DNA of 64,000 bases from positions 372,001 to 436,000 of the forward strand of contig CAVWKW010000005.1 of NCBI GenBank assembly GCA_963755705.1. Direction: 5' to 3'. This document shows, one piece after another, positions 43,178-50,997 of the stretch. A model generated the notes under the pieces. That model was not told the DNA's origin and made no database searches. It saw only the letters and a program-made list of their open reading frames with translations. This stretch comes from JBARDN01 sp963755705 (GTDB lineage Bacteria; Desulfobacterota; Binatia; Binatales; Binataceae). Each line of letters begins with the position of its first letter. The stretch's first letter is position 1. A program made the position numbers and the translations under genes.

Positions 43178-43870
43178 TTGCAGAAATCGGTCAATTTTCT
43201 CGAGCTGATCGGCCGCGGAAAGGTTCCCGAGGTTATCGTCGGGACCTGGATCGTGATGGGCATCCTGATCGTCTTCGGGTTCGCCGCGCGCCGCGCGCTC
43301 GCTCGCTCCAAGGACCCGGTTATTCCCGACGACGGGATGAGCCTGCGCGCGATGTGCGAAGTGCTGGTCGAATGGCTCGATGGGTTCGTTCATGACGTGC
43401 TCGAGTCCCACGGCTACCGGGCGCTGGTGCCGTTCTTCGGATGTATTTTTGTATTTATCCTGTGCGCGAATTTCTTTGGCCTGATTCCGGGAATGGAACC
43501 GCCGACCGGGGATTCCGATCTGACTTTCGCGCTCGGCACGATTTGCTTCGGCTACTATATCGTTCAGGGTTTCAGATCGCAGGGCGCGTGGTACCTGAAG
43601 AGTTTTCTCGGCCCCTATTTGCCGCTGGCGTTCCTGATGCTGCCGATCGAGCTTGCCGATAACCTGTTTCGCCCGTTCTCGCTCGGTATCCGTCTTTACG
43701 CGAACATGTTTGCCGATCATACCGTGCTGAGCATCTTCACCGGGCTGACGAAGCTGGTGATTCCGCTGGCGTTTTATGCACTCGGCGCGATCGTTTGCAT
43801 AATTCAGGCAATTATTTTCGTGGTGCTGTCGATGGCCTACGTGCGGCTGGCCGCGAGCCACGAACATTAG
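43178..43870 (+). CDS. atpB: F0F1 ATP synthase subunit a
   Basis: The 230-residue membrane protein has the subunit a signature near its C-terminus: PIELADNLFRPFSLGIRLYANMFADH, with the essential Arg in the GIRLYANM segment. The periplasmic half-channel stretch includes FFGLIPGMEPPTGD. It forms the proton path with the c-ring. The start is TTG 43178, 23 bases after atpI. The F1 genes are not here. Confidence 0.95.
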   Translation: MQKSVNFLELIGRGKVPEVIVGTWIVMGILIVFGFAARRALARSKDPVIPDDGMSLRAMCEVLVEWLDGFVHDVLESHGYRALVPFFGCIFVFILCANFFGLIPGMEPPTGDSDLTFALGTICFGYYIVQGFRSQGAWYLKSFLGPYLPLAFLMLPIELADNLFRPFSLGIRLYANMFADHTVLSIFTGLTKLVIPLAFYALGAIVCIIQAIIFVVLSMAYVRLAASHEH

Positions 43871-43988
43871 ACGAAAATTTATGTAAGGATTTTTCGCGAC
43901 GAGGACGCTCGCCCGAATTGGTGGTGGTAGAGGAAAGAAGATGCGGCGGCGCGGGCGCCGGATGCGCGCAAGACGAGGAGGACTCGAG

Positions 43989-44327
43989 ATGGTTCGCAAA
44001 ATGGGTACGGTGATCGCGATGATGGGCGTCGCGATTCTCGCATCGCCGATGCTGGCGATGGCGCAAGAGGCCGCCGCGGCAGCCGGTTCGGGCGCTCCGC
44101 TGCGTGCGGGGTTGATCGCGCTGGCGGCGAATATCGGCATCGGAATTGCCGCGTTCGGAAGCGCTCTCGGTCAGGGCAGAATGGCGGCGTCGGCGATGGA
44201 ATCGATCGGGCGCAATCCGAACAGTGCCGGTCAGATTTTCGTTCCGATGATCATCGGGCTTGCGTTTATCGAAGCGCTGACCCTGTACGCCCTGGTCATC
44301 GCATTTTTCCTGCAGGCGAAGATTTAG
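43989..44327 (+). CDS. atpE: F0F1 ATP synthase subunit c, with N-terminal extension
   Basis: ATG 43989 follows GAGGAGGAC. The 112-residue product is longer than a typical 80-residue subunit c because of a signal-like N-terminus (VIAMMGVAILASPMLAMAQEA) of about 30 residues, as in some deltaproteobacterial and related homologues. The hairpin has polar loop GRNPNS, Gln62 in helix one (GSALGQGR) and ion-binding Glu95 in helix two (LAFIEALTLYALV). The FIEALTLY pattern, without Ser-Thr after the Glu, is that of proton-binding rather than sodium-binding rings. It is the last F0 gene, followed by a terminator. Confidence 0.95.
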   Translation: MVRKMGTVIAMMGVAILASPMLAMAQEAAAAAGSGAPLRAGLIALAANIGIGIAAFGSALGQGRMAASAMESIGRNPNSAGQIFVPMIIGLAFIEALTLYALVIAFFLQAKI

Positions 44328-44356
44328 TAGCGTCTGCTACAGCGACACGGATCGAC

Positions 44357-44395
44357 AAGCGGGCTCCGCGAAAAGCGGCGCCCGCTTTCTTTTTT
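44357..44395 (+). terminator. Rho-independent terminator after atpE
   Basis: AAGCGGGC (44357-44364) pairs with GCCCGCTT (44380-44387), continued inside by CCGC/GCGG around a GAAAA loop, and is followed by TCTTTTTT. It ends the hemL-atp transcript. Confidence 0.93.
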
Positions 44396-44412
44396 GCGAT
44401 GGATCTTTGCTC

Positions 44413-44590
44413 CTCTGCCAGTGGAGTCCGACGGCCCGTCGGCCCACGCGAAGCGTCATTTACCTATCTCCGAGCTCCTTGCAGACAGCCTCCGCTTGAA
44501 GAGGGCGTGGATGAAGGTGCTGCTCTGCGATCGATTCGCCCAGAAGACGTTTCGCGTCAGCCGACGGGCCGTCAGCTACCACTGGCAGAG
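44413..44590. mobile_element. MITE-like element with 45-nt terminal inverted repeats
   Basis: The left arm 44413-44457 and the reverse complement of the right arm 44546-44590 agree at 38 of 45 positions with no gaps. Both start CTCTGCCAGTGG and share GACGGCCCGTCGGC and ACGCGAA. The arms enclose 88 bases without a gene. No target-site duplication is clear. It could be a non-autonomous transposable element or a long imperfect RNA hairpin. The remaining parts of the 44328-44712 gap hold the atpE terminator before it and a REP-like repeat after it. Confidence 0.6.
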
Positions 44591-44628
44591 AGAGAAGAGA
44601 GCAATCGCGTGATTTCTTCAGCACCGCG

Positions 44629-44684
44629 AGAGTTGCTCGCACTGATCGCTTCGCGGAGATACTTCGTCCGCGGCTCGGGATGAC
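44629..44684. repeat. REP-like intergenic repeat, copy B
   Basis: On the minus strand the stretch starts TCATCCCGAGCCGCGG and continues to ATCTCCGCGAAGCGATC, matching the theme of copies A and C. It lies between the MITE-like element and the Smr gene. Confidence 0.4.
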
Positions 44685-44712
44685 GAACAAGATTAGGAGA
44701 GCGACGCTCCGC

Positions 44713-45489
44713 TCATCCTCTGCGCTTGGCGCCTTGCAGGATGTCGAATGGGGCGCGCTGCTTTTCGCGGCGCAGCAGGACGTACATCGCGCCTGCGCCG
44801 CCGTCGGCCGGACGGGCAGTCGTGAATGCCAGCACATGGCCGCCGATCGTTCCGTGCGAGAGCCATTCGACCGTCGCGTGTTTCAGGACCGGCCGGCCGC
44901 CGGGCGAACCCAGTCCCCTGCCGTGGACGACCAGAACGCTGCGATGCCCCTTGCGTACGGAATTGACGATAAACGCGGTCAGGGCTTCGTGCGCGGCAGG
45001 CTGGATCATCCCATGCAAGTCAACGTGCTCCTGCATCGCGAATTCTCCGCGCCGCAGCCGAGTGACCATCCGCGGATCGATCCCGACGCGCGAGCCTTCG
45101 ACATATTCCTCAGTCTCGGTGACGTCGAACGTTCCTTGCCCGGACACCAGGTCGGATAGCCGGGCGACGACCTCTGCGTCTTCGCTGACGACCTTGTGCT
45201 CGACGCGCGGCTCAACCGGCGTGCGCCCCGAGCGAGTCGCGTCGAGCGGGCGGACTCCGGCGAATGCCTCACGAAACAGCGCGGCGTCATCGACGGGCGC
45301 GGGAGGCTTCGCGATCGGCAGAGAGGGCGGTGGAGCGGGCTTCGGCGACGGAGCAGGACGGGTGACCGGCCGCTGGCCGACGAGTTTTTTCAGATCTTTG
45401 AAGGGCGAGAAACTGACCGGCTGATTGATCGCCGTCTTTGCGGCTGCAGGGGGGTCGTCGGTGCGGCGAATTTTCTTTTTGCGGGCCAT
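44713..45489 (-). CDS. Smr-domain protein
   Basis: The start at 45489 gives 258 residues. The N-terminal half is basic and proline-rich (ARKKKIRRTDD, PAPSPKPAPPPSLP) and probably disordered. The C-terminal Smr domain (about 170-250) has the DLHGM and VHGRGLGSPGG motifs; these domains nick branched DNA or cleave RNA. A second Smr domain occurs at the C-terminus of MutS2 3 kb away. Confidence 0.88.
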   Translation of the reverse strand: MARKKKIRRTDDPPAAAKTAINQPVSFSPFKDLKKLVGQRPVTRPAPSPKPAPPPSLPIAKPPAPVDDAALFREAFAGVRPLDATRSGRTPVEPRVEHKVVSEDAEVVARLSDLVSGQGTFDVTETEEYVEGSRVGIDPRMVTRLRRGEFAMQEHVDLHGMIQPAAHEALTAFIVNSVRKGHRSVLVVHGRGLGSPGGRPVLKHATVEWLSHGTIGGHVLAFTTARPADGGAGAMYVLLRREKQRAPFDILQGAKRRG

Positions 45490-45641
45490 CGCGATTCGCA
45501 ATCCACGCGCGTCGCACGGAACTTCGGATTTATTATGCCGCGCGGGACCTGCGCGTGGAACGGCCCCGCGTCGTCGCGTCTAAGCAGCTGATTGGTTAAA
45601 CTGCGGCGGACGGTCAGCCTGCGGAAAGGGGAAATTGGGCG

Positions 45642-48143
45642 ATGCGCAAATCACTGGTCATCATTGGCGCCGCGCTGGGCGGGATTATGGTCGCGATCGT
45701 CGCGATCCTGATTTACGCCGATGCCAATTTGAACTCGATCATCGCGGACAATCGCGATCGGGTGCTCGCCCGAGTGAGCGAGTCGATGGGCCGCAGCGTC
45801 CGCGTCGAGAGCATCAAGGCCGAACTCGGATGGGGCATCGTGGCCGATCTCTCGGGCGTCGAGATCAGCGATGATCCCACGTTCTCGGCCAAACCCTTCG
45901 TCACCTCGTCGAATGTGTATGCGCAAGTCGAGCTGATTCCACTTTTGGCGCGCCAGCTACGGATCAACAAGGTCGTGCTGAACCATCCGGAGATAACGAT
46001 TATCCGTGACGCCAACGGGCAGCTCAATCTTGCGACCCTCGGGAGAAAGCATCCGAAATCCGCCGAAGAAGGCGAAGGCCCGGGCGGCAACACTTCGACA
46101 CCTGGCGGCCCGGTCCAGAGCAATCCGATGGCGGAAACGCGGCGCAAGGAAGAGCGCAACCGCAAACATCTGGACGCTCTGCACGTCGCGAATTTTTCGA
46201 TCGATCAGGGCAAGATTGTCTATCGCGACGCGAACCAGCCGCCGGTCGAGGTCTCCGGAATCGATTTCGAGCTGACAAATTTCAGTTTCAACTCGGCGTT
46301 CGCAATTGATCTCAAGATGAACGCGCTCGATGCGAATGCGCAAAACGTCGAGCTCTCCGGAACCGTCGGACCGCTGCTCAGCGGTTCGAGTATCGACGTG
46401 AACGCCGTGCCGCTCGACCTGAGCCTCACGGCAGGACCGTTCACGCTGGCGGATTTCAGGAAATTCGAGCAAATCCAGCACGCGATCCCGCCCAAGCTGC
46501 AGATTTCAGACAGCATCAGCCTGGAAGCGACTCTCAAAGGACGCCTCGACGAGCTGCATCTTCATGGCGCGACCGATCTGACCTCGAACCAGGTCAGTTT
46601 CGGCGATTCGTTTATCAAGCCGTCGGGCACCGTGCTCAAGATCGGCGTCGATGGCGACCGCGAAGGATCGAAGGCGAGTATCGCGGTCGCGCAGGTGACT
46701 TTGGATACGCTCGATCTGAAGGCGACCAAAATTGCATTCGGCGGCGGCAGCTTCAGCGGCCGGATCGATACCAATCAGTTCGATCTCGGATCGCTGGCGA
46801 AGCTTGCGCCGCCCGCCGCGAAGCTTGGCGTTACCGGCAAGACCCAGATTCACACCGACGTGAGCGTGGCCGACGGCAAACCGACCGCCAACGGCGTCGT
46901 GGCGCTCAGCGCGGTGACGATTCCGAAGCCCGGTGCGCCAGCGGGCGGAGCCAACGCGGTCAGCAATGTTACCGGAGATATCAAGCTCGCAGGCACCACT
47001 GCCGATATCGGTCCGCTGACGTTCAATGTGGGGGCGGCGAACGCGACCCTGAAGGCGCACGCCGATCCGATCTATCCACCGATCGTCAGCTACGACCTTA
47101 CCGCCGACGCGATCCACACTGCGGATTTCGCGCCCGCGCGTCCGCCCGGCGAGCAGCTCACCAACCTCAAGGCGACAGGCACCGCGAGCATGAAGGCATT
47201 CGGCATCGACGACGAAAACAAGCTCACCTCGCCGGCCGGACTGTTGAATAACGTTGCGTACACGAACCTGAAGCTCACCACCTCGCTCGAAGGCAAACGG
47301 CTGCGCGTGATGGAGCTGAAGGTGGGGGCTTTCAGCGGGCAGATTTCCGCGACCGGCGAGACGCAGCTGACCGCGTCGGCTCCGTTTAACGCCTCGGTCG
47401 CGGCCGACAACGTTAACGTACAGCAGGCGCTGGTGTCGCAAAATTCCAAGGCCGCGCAAAAGGTACGCGGTCTTTTGACCGGCAACCTCCAGATTTCGGG
47501 AACTTCGGGCAAATTCGACCAAATCAAACCCACGCTCGCGGGCAACGGCAAGATTCTGCTGCTGCAGGGGAAGCTGGTCGGCATCAACGTCGCCTCAACC
47601 GCGCTCAAGAAGGTCAATAAGCTGCCGGGAATAGGAAAGCTGGTGCCCGACTCGGTGGTGAATAACCATCCTGAGCTGTTCAAGAACCCGGACACCGATA
47701 TCCAGTCGGCCTCGCTGACGTTTCTCCTGAAGGGGCCGCGCGTCACCTCGCACGACATCATGATCAAGAACGTAGACTACTCGCTTGCCGGCGACGGATG
47801 GATCGATATGGATCGAAACATCGATATGGCGGCGCGGATCCTGCTGACGAAGGAGCTGACCAAGGAGATCGTCGCGCAAAAGCCGGCCGTGGTTTACATC
47901 AGCAACAAGAACAATCAGATAGATTTTCCGATGCAGATAACGGGGCAGTTGCCGAAGCCGATCGTAGTGCCCGATATCGAGGAGTTGGCGCAACGTGCGG
48001 GTCAGCGCGCGCTTTCGGAGCAGGGCCAGAAGGCGCTGGGAAAATATCTTGGCAACAAGGGGCTGGGAAAGTTTCTCGGCGGCGGCAACTCGGGCGGCGG
48101 CTCGGACTCGAATCCTCTGAACAATCTGAAGAAGCTTTTCTAG
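45642..48143 (+). CDS. AsmA family protein
   Basis: The 833-residue protein begins with one transmembrane helix (residues 5-28) and the AsmA N-terminal sequence SMGRSVRVESIKAELGWG. A long, strand-rich periplasmic region follows, with NKVVLNHPEITIIRDANGQLN. The AsmA C-terminal part contains ISGTSGKFDQIKPTLAGNGK and LLQGKLVGINV. AsmA-like proteins are proposed bridges for phospholipid transport between membranes. The tail is Gly/Ser-rich (GGGNSGGGSDSN). It is monocistronic. Confidence 0.9.
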   Translation: MRKSLVIIGAALGGIMVAIVAILIYADANLNSIIADNRDRVLARVSESMGRSVRVESIKAELGWGIVADLSGVEISDDPTFSAKPFVTSSNVYAQVELIPLLARQLRINKVVLNHPEITIIRDANGQLNLATLGRKHPKSAEEGEGPGGNTSTPGGPVQSNPMAETRRKEERNRKHLDALHVANFSIDQGKIVYRDANQPPVEVSGIDFELTNFSFNSAFAIDLKMNALDANAQNVELSGTVGPLLSGSSIDVNAVPLDLSLTAGPFTLADFRKFEQIQHAIPPKLQISDSISLEATLKGRLDELHLHGATDLTSNQVSFGDSFIKPSGTVLKIGVDGDREGSKASIAVAQVTLDTLDLKATKIAFGGGSFSGRIDTNQFDLGSLAKLAPPAAKLGVTGKTQIHTDVSVADGKPTANGVVALSAVTIPKPGAPAGGANAVSNVTGDIKLAGTTADIGPLTFNVGAANATLKAHADPIYPPIVSYDLTADAIHTADFAPARPPGEQLTNLKATGTASMKAFGIDDENKLTSPAGLLNNVAYTNLKLTTSLEGKRLRVMELKVGAFSGQISATGETQLTASAPFNASVAADNVNVQQALVSQNSKAAQKVRGLLTGNLQISGTSGKFDQIKPTLAGNGKILLLQGKLVGINVASTALKKVNKLPGIGKLVPDSVVNNHPELFKNPDTDIQSASLTFLLKGPRVTSHDIMIKNVDYSLAGDGWIDMDRNIDMAARILLTKELTKEIVAQKPAVVYISNKNNQIDFPMQITGQLPKPIVVPDIEELAQRAGQRALSEQGQKALGKYLGNKGLGKFLGGGNSGGGSDSNPLNNLKKLF

Positions 48144-48180
48144 GTCTTTTCCCGTCCCTAGCCGGGCTTACGCGGCTCTG

Positions 48181-48280
48181 GTATTATAACTCTACATTTG
48201 GTAGTATATTGGTATCGCGGAGATGTTCCGCGAAGGGGTACTTGCGGGGCCGCGCCAAATTTGGCATCAAAGGGGACGGT
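48181..48280 (+). promoter_or_regulatory. Structured leader of the small CxxC protein gene
   Basis: Within 100 bases upstream of the start there is a perfect hairpin TCGCGGA-GATGT-TCCGCGA at 48215-48233 and a 12-base palindrome GCCAAATTTGGC at 48254-48265. AT-rich TATTATAAC and AGTATATTGG lie further up and may hold the promoter. The palindrome could be an operator. Confidence 0.4.
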
Positions 48281-48538
48281 ATGGAAACACAAGTTCGGCA
48301 GTTCTTCGGACGCATCACCTGCTCCGTATGCCTGCAGGAACGCACGCCGGCACGTGCGCGGGTGTTCGTCGTGGTGGGGGAAGAGGAGGGGGATCCTGCG
48401 GTGATGGGCTTCTGCTATGCCCACGCGGCGCAGAAGGCAGGTTCCTTCAAGACAATGGCTCGCAACGCGGCGGTGGCGAGATTCACGCCGCATCCGCCCG
48501 AGCATTGGACCGTGATCCCGGTTCGCCCGCGAGTCTGA
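48281..48538 (+). CDS. Small Cys/His-containing hypothetical protein
   Basis: ATG 48281, with AAAGGGGAC upstream, gives 85 residues. ITCSVCLQER provides a CxxC pair near residue 13 and GFCYAHAAQ a Cys and His near 45, a possible zinc site. RVFVVVGEEEGDPAVM lies between. No family is recognised. It ends eight bases before the convergent mutS2 stop. Confidence 0.6.
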   Translation: METQVRQFFGRITCSVCLQERTPARARVFVVVGEEEGDPAVMGFCYAHAAQKAGSFKTMARNAAVARFTPHPPEHWTVIPVRPRV

Positions 48539-48546
48539 AAGACGGT

Positions 48547-50895
48547 CTATAGATTCATCTGCACGATGGTGGCGCCCGCGCCGCCGTGGTGTGGGTCGGC
48601 CGGTGTGAATGAGGCACAGTAGGGCGAGGCTCCAAGGTATTCCTGGATTGCTTTGCGTAGAGCGCCCGAACCGATTCCGTGCACGATACGGACTTCGGCG
48701 CGGTTGGTCAGAAAAGCCTGATCGAGAAATTCTTCGAGTTTTCGCAGTGCATCGCCCGAGCGCATCCCGATAACATTCAGCTCCGCGTGTTCACCTGCGT
48801 CGGTGGTGAAAGTGACCGCATGGCTCGGGTGTTTGCGTGCCGCTTCGAATGATTGCGCGGATTTTTCGCGCGCGCGGCGCAGGCGCTCGGGTGAGACTTC
48901 GATTTTGAGCCCGCCGCGAACAATCACGGCCTTCTCCGAATCGATGGAGAGCAGTTCGGCGCGAATTTCACCGAGCTCGACCTGATCGCCGGGCTTTAGC
49001 GGCGCGTTATCGGGCGCGGGCCGATCCGATTCGCGGGCGGGTGCCGCGGTTTCGAGCCGCGCCGACGCGTCGGTCACGAACTTGCCCAGGTCGGTGCGCG
49101 ACTTCGAGCGGTCCTTGATCTCGCGCATCAGCTCCGAGCCCTCGCGGCGCAAGCTCTCGATCATCTCGTTCACCGCGGCGCGGCTACGCACTCGCTCGAG
49201 CTCGGATTTTTCTCGCGCATGTTCCGCCTGCGCGCGAGCGTCGCGCAGCCCGCGCTCGAGTTCCTGCTGACGAGCTTGTGCGCTCTCGGCGTCGTCACGA
49301 ATCCGCGTGCGCTCAGCCTCGAGGCGAGTCAGCGCCTGGTCGAGCTCGATGCTCCCCGCACCCATCGCGGCTTCGGCCGCGCGGATTATCTCATCGCGAA
49401 GACCCAGACGGCGCGCGACCGCGAGTCCGTAGCTCTGGCCAATGGTATGCGGTTTCAAACGATAGAGAGGGGTCAGCCGCTCGGGATCGAAATCCACCGC
49501 CGCGGCGTCAAAGTCCGCGCGCGAGTATGCGTGCAGCTTGACGGCGGTTGAATGCGTCGCGATCGCGACCATGCATCGCCGGGCCGCGAGATGGTTCATC
49601 AAGCCGATGGCGAGGGCCGCGCCCTCGGCCGGATCGGTGCCGGCGCCCGGCTCGTCGAGGATCACCAGCGCGGGTTCGTCGAGCGAACGGACGATCTCCG
49701 ACAGGTTTGCGATGTGACCGGAGAAGCTCGAAAGGTTGGCTTCGATCGATTGTTCGTCCCCGATATCGGCGAACACGCTGCGAAATACCATCGTCTTGCT
49801 GCCCGCACGCGAGGGAATCAACAATCCGCTCTGTGCCATCAGGGAGAGCAGGCCGATGGTTTTGAGCGCAACGGTTTTGCCGCCGGTATTCGGGCCCGAG
49901 ATGACGAGCCCGTGCTGTCCCGGCGCGATACTCACGTCGATCGGCACGACCTCGCGCCCGCTTTGCAGCAGCAGCGGATGGCGTGCGTCGGCGAAGTCGA
50001 TTCCGTCGTCAACGATCTCAGGTTCGACGCAGGCGCATCGCTCGGCGAAAATCGCGCGCGCGTTTAGCGCGTCAAGCTCCACCATCGCGGCGAAGGTCAG
50101 CTCGAGCTCGCGCACGTATCCTCCTGTCATCGCGGTCAGTGCGGCCAGGATTCGCTGTTCTTCCGCCTCGGCCTCACGCTCGAGCATCATCACGCGGTTG
50201 TTTAGCTCGACCGCCCACATCGGTTCGACGAACAGCGTCTCACCCGAGACCGAGCGGTCCTGCACGATACCCTCCAGCCGTTCCGCGTAGTTGAGCTTGA
50301 GTGGCAGCACGAAGCGGCGGTTGCGAACCGTCACGACAAAGTCTGAAACAAACGGCTCCATCCCGCCCGCGTTGAGCGAGCGCGCAAGCCGCGTTTCGAG
50401 CTCGCTGCGCTCGTCGCGCAGGCGCCGGCGCAGGCGGCGAAGCTCGGGGCTGGCGTCGTCGAGCAGGGTCGCGTCGTCGGCCAGGGCCGACAGGAGCGCG
50501 TCGGCCAGCTCTTTTGGCGCGAGCAAATTCTGATGCAGTTCCGCCAGATGCGGCAGCCGCTCGACGCGCGAGCGCATAAAGCCCGCGACGTGGCGCGAGG
50601 CGAGCACGAAATCTCGAATCAGCAGCAGCGACGCTCCGTCGAGCACCGCGCCGCTGCGCGCGGCCACGAGCAGCAAGTTTCGCTGGTCGGCGAAGGATTG
50701 CATCGGCAACGAGCCGGTGTGCGCGCGCAACTCGACCATCTCGCCGCTGGCGCGCAAAAGATCGCGAACCTCGGCGGGCGCGGTCGCCGGCCGAAGCCGC
50801 AGCGTCGCCTCGCCTCCTGGTTCGGAGGCGGCGTGGGCGGCGACGAGGTTCAGCACCTTGTCGAATTCGAGCGCTCTGAGATCTCGGTCACGCAT
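48547..50895 (-). CDS. mutS2: Endonuclease MutS2
   Basis: The 782-residue protein has the MutS2 plan: core and clamp helices (1-300), an ATPase domain with Walker A GPNTGGKTVALKTIG and Walker B ALVILDEPGAGTDPAEGAA, a long coiled coil (about 520-620), a KOW-like patch and a C-terminal Smr domain with RIVHGIGSGALRKAI. MutS2 lacks the mismatch-recognition domain and acts in recombination control or ribosome rescue. The start MRDRDLRALEFDKVL is the family's usual beginning. Confidence 0.95.
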   Translation of the reverse strand: MRDRDLRALEFDKVLNLVAAHAASEPGGEATLRLRPATAPAEVRDLLRASGEMVELRAHTGSLPMQSFADQRNLLLVAARSGAVLDGASLLLIRDFVLASRHVAGFMRSRVERLPHLAELHQNLLAPKELADALLSALADDATLLDDASPELRRLRRRLRDERSELETRLARSLNAGGMEPFVSDFVVTVRNRRFVLPLKLNYAERLEGIVQDRSVSGETLFVEPMWAVELNNRVMMLEREAEAEEQRILAALTAMTGGYVRELELTFAAMVELDALNARAIFAERCACVEPEIVDDGIDFADARHPLLLQSGREVVPIDVSIAPGQHGLVISGPNTGGKTVALKTIGLLSLMAQSGLLIPSRAGSKTMVFRSVFADIGDEQSIEANLSSFSGHIANLSEIVRSLDEPALVILDEPGAGTDPAEGAALAIGLMNHLAARRCMVAIATHSTAVKLHAYSRADFDAAAVDFDPERLTPLYRLKPHTIGQSYGLAVARRLGLRDEIIRAAEAAMGAGSIELDQALTRLEAERTRIRDDAESAQARQQELERGLRDARAQAEHAREKSELERVRSRAAVNEMIESLRREGSELMREIKDRSKSRTDLGKFVTDASARLETAAPARESDRPAPDNAPLKPGDQVELGEIRAELLSIDSEKAVIVRGGLKIEVSPERLRRAREKSAQSFEAARKHPSHAVTFTTDAGEHAELNVIGMRSGDALRKLEEFLDQAFLTNRAEVRIVHGIGSGALRKAIQEYLGASPYCASFTPADPHHGGAGATIVQMNL

Positions 50896-50997
50896 TGTGG
50901 ATTCGCCCTGCTTGCGCTGCGCAAGCGGGGCGGCTTAACGCTAATATCTAGCCGAAACCGCTGCGGCAGGCATCATGAGAAAAGCTTGAGGACAGCC

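Noticed and set aside
44394..44612. Short open frames inside the MITE-like element
   Set aside because: They coincide with the inverted arms, lack a ribosome site and resemble no protein.
48198..48250. tRNA-like stretch with a D-arm-like GGTAGTATATTGGTA and a 5-bp stem with 7-base loop
   Set aside because: The base before the would-be anticodon is G not T, the D stem does not pair, and there is no T-arm GGTTCGA or matching acceptor stem.
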